A DNA stretch of 6,945 bases. Source: Puniceicoccales bacterium. Its GTDB lineage: Bacteria; Verrucomicrobiota; Verrucomicrobiia; Opitutales; UBA953. Below the pieces are notes generated by a model that saw only the letters and a program-made list of their open reading frames with translations, was not told where the DNA came from and ran no database searches. This document shows positions 6,237-6,945 of this stretch, in pieces; the first letter of the stretch is position 1; every line of letters begins with the position of its first letter. The DNA lies in contig JAITPT010000247.1 in assembly GCA_031289285.1 (NCBI GenBank), positions 1-6,945 on the forward strand, in the 5' to 3' direction. Both the position numbers and the translations under genes were made by a program.

Positions 6237-6274
6237 ATTTTATTTAGTCTGGTTAATTATTCGGTTAATTATTC
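6237..6274 (-). repeat. Isolated relative of the 148-bp array core, with a 12-bp duplication
   Basis: TTTTATTTAGTCTGGTTAATTATTCGG here matches the reverse complement of the array's AT-rich core (TTATTTAGCCTGGTAAATTATTCGG) with only a few differences. The rest of the 148-bp unit is absent. The sequence GGTTAATTATTC is duplicated exactly in tandem at 6251-6262 and 6263-6274. This parallels the 17-bp duplication of the equivalent segment in the array at 502-535. The AT-rich core is therefore the mobile or recombinogenic part of the unit. Confidence 0.7.
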
Positions 6275-6378
6275 AGGCAATTTTTTGGAGGAATGCCGGA
6301 TCTGATTTGCGAATATGCAGAAAATCAAGCACTTACAGCGCAGCAGACATTTGGCCTTTTGCCACGCCTGAATAAAAA

Positions 6379-6404
6379 GGCAGCCATTTTTTCTACTTGA
6401 CTTC
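6379..6404 (-). repeat. Third copy of the GTCAA/AAAAAATGGCTGCC motif
   Basis: On the minus strand this reads GAAGTCAAGTAG followed by AAAAAATGGCTGCC, then TTTTTATTCAGGC. It aligns with the motif copies at 1105-1129 and 1282-1306, with changes in the first half that remove their outer ATG. The downstream T-rich stretch ending TTATTC is also shared with the copy at 1105. Confidence 0.6.
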
Positions 6405-6463
6405 AAAATAGCCTGTGGACATTAGCCACTCGGTTCCACTCACGCATCTTTGCACGCAGCAGA

Positions 6464-6636
6464 ATTATCCTAAAAACGGCAGTTGGAGGGGAAGTATTGC
6501 GAGAAGATGTTGAGGCAGATGCGCTTGATGGATTTGCGAAGGCGCATCTGTTGGTGCGTCGAACAAAGCCAACAAGTGCAGATGACATAACAGCTTCCGC
6601 AAGACGACCCGACTCAACTGCCGTTTTTAGGATTAT
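6464..6636 (+). mobile_element. MITE-like element, 163 bp with 17-bp perfect TIRs and ATTAT flanks
   Basis: Terminal inverted repeats CCTAAAAACGGCAGTTG (6469-6485) and CAACTGCCGTTTTTAGG (6615-6631) match perfectly. Each is directly flanked by ATTAT (6464-6468 and 6632-6636), a good candidate 5-bp target-site duplication. The 163-bp body is too short for a transposase. A diverged full-length copy lies in minus orientation at 863-1021, and a third begins at 6835. These are the hallmarks of a non-autonomous transposable element mobilised in trans by a transposase encoded elsewhere (inference). The readable frame across it (ILKTAV...MREDVEADAL...TAVFRII) is symmetrical because of the TIRs and not, I think, a protein. 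Confidence 0.8.
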
Positions 6637-6721
6637 ACAGGAGCACACACCGTCACTATTCATCAACCCGACAATCATGTCCGGTGCAGGGCAGCGGCAC
6701 CATGACTCCCGTTCAAAATAG

Positions 6722-6767
6722 CAAAGAACCCCCGAAAATTGCTACGAGCAATTTTCTGCTTTCTTTG
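6722..6767. other. Strong two-part hairpin
   Basis: A perfect 10-bp stem GAAAATTGCT/AGCAATTTTC (6734-6743 and 6747-6756) has an ACG loop. It is extended, past a short internal loop, by a second 7-bp stem CAAAGAA/TTCTTTG (6722-6728 and 6761-6767). No T-run follows on either strand, so it is a weak fit to an intrinsic terminator. It lies between two TIR-element copies and may be a remnant of another small element or a structured RNA. Confidence 0.6.
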
Positions 6768-6819
6768 AATTTTCTCTCCAAAGACCTTCAAAAGGATTTT
6801 AGCGGTTTTTCGCAGACTT

Positions 6820-6945
6820 CGTTTTTAGGATAATCCTAAGAACGGCAGTTCAGCGGGATGGGTTTGCGCAAGATTTTGAGGCGGATGCGGTTTGCGCTTT
6901 CCCGACGCGCACCTTGCGGTGCGTGGAGCGGAAAGCGCAAGCCGC
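6820..6945 (+). mobile_element. Third, truncated TIR element with a head-to-head TIR junction
   Basis: CCTAAGAACGGCAGTT (6835-6850) matches the left TIR of the element at 6469, and AAGATTTTGAGGCGGATGCG (6860-6879) matches its interior at about 90%. The body then diverges into a long hairpin at 6892-6940: an 11-bp perfect outer stem TTGCGCTTTCC/GGAAAGCGCAA and an inner stem CGCGCACC/GGTGCGTG with one G-T pair. The window ends before the right TIR. Immediately to the left, GTTTTTAGG (6821-6829) looks like the outward end of another copy, and the two ends are separated by only ATAAT, the complement of the ATTAT flank of the intact element. Confidence 0.65.

Larger units (their letters stand above)
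6199..6945. other. Gene-free region of dispersed repeats
   Basis: This 747-bp stretch to the window edge has no gene I can support. Short ORFs (for example 6497-6721 plus and 6403-6678 minus) read through terminal inverted repeats and lack family resemblance. Its contents, listed separately, are an AT-rich repeat core at 6237-6274, a copy of the 25-bp motif at 6379-6404, a MITE-like element at 6464-6636, a hairpin at 6722-6767 and a truncated second element from 6820. No clear intrinsic terminator for the methyltransferase gene follows its stop codon. Confidence 0.75.

Noticed and set aside
6497..6721. Protein-coding gene over the TIR element (MREDVEADAL...)
   Set aside because: The frame runs through the right TIR and flank. 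The homologous copy at 863-1021 changes frame, and both strands are equally open because of the inverted repeats.
6464..6945. Integron attC sites
   Set aside because: No GTTRRRY/RYYYAAC core sites, no integrase and no cassette ORFs. TIRs with 5-bp flanks fit a transposable element better.

Overview
The window is a stretch of bacterial chromosome with four intact, GC-rich, unrelated housekeeping or envelope genes separated by unusually repeat-rich spacers. None of the four genes has a clear Shine-Dalgarno sequence. The dispersed intergenic repeats (a 'CCACGGATGAACACGAATG' inverted repeat and a 'CCGCAGATAACACAGATGACG' repeat) are types I associate with Verrucomicrobia, Planctomycetes and relatives. 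An Opitutaceae-like verrucomicrobium is my best guess, but this is inference and the window holds no rRNA or other marker to settle it.

Layout. Positions 1-813: a tandem array of a ~148-bp non-coding unit, entering from the left edge. Positions 863-1021: a diverged copy (minus orientation) of a small terminal-inverted-repeat (TIR) element. Positions 1022-1392: a gene-free spacer with a 25-bp direct repeat flanking an imperfect inverted repeat, plus a doubtful signal-peptide-like mini-ORF. Positions 1394-1426: a rho-independent terminator for the minus-strand gene that follows. Positions 1455-2903 (minus): a CodB-like NCS1 nucleobase permease. Positions 2904-3177: a divergent promoter region. 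Positions 3178-4542 (plus): homoserine dehydrogenase with a C-terminal ACT domain. Positions 4569-4801: a 233-bp element with near-perfect 54-bp inverted arms around 13 heptamers, sitting between convergent genes. Positions 4793-5413 (minus): a PglC/WcaJ-type phosphoglycosyl transferase whose stop codon lies in the arm of that element. Positions 5443-6198 (plus): a TlyA-family rRNA 2'-O-methyltransferase, divergent from the transferase with a gap of only 29 bp. Positions 6199-6945: a gene-free stretch of dispersed repeats, including an isolated relative of the core of the 148-bp array, a well-formed 163-bp MITE-like element with 17-bp perfect TIRs and 5-bp ATTAT flanks, and a third, edge-truncated copy of that element.

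The genes do not form a pathway: they cover nucleobase uptake, Met/Thr/Ile precursor synthesis, glycan initiation and ribosome modification. Every gene is transcribed opposite to its neighbour, so each is probably its own transcription unit. The most unusual content is the repeats. At least four short non-coding families are present, three of them with copies at both ends of the window, which suggests small mobile or recombination-amplified elements. I found no defence system, phage, CRISPR array, tRNA or transposase gene.
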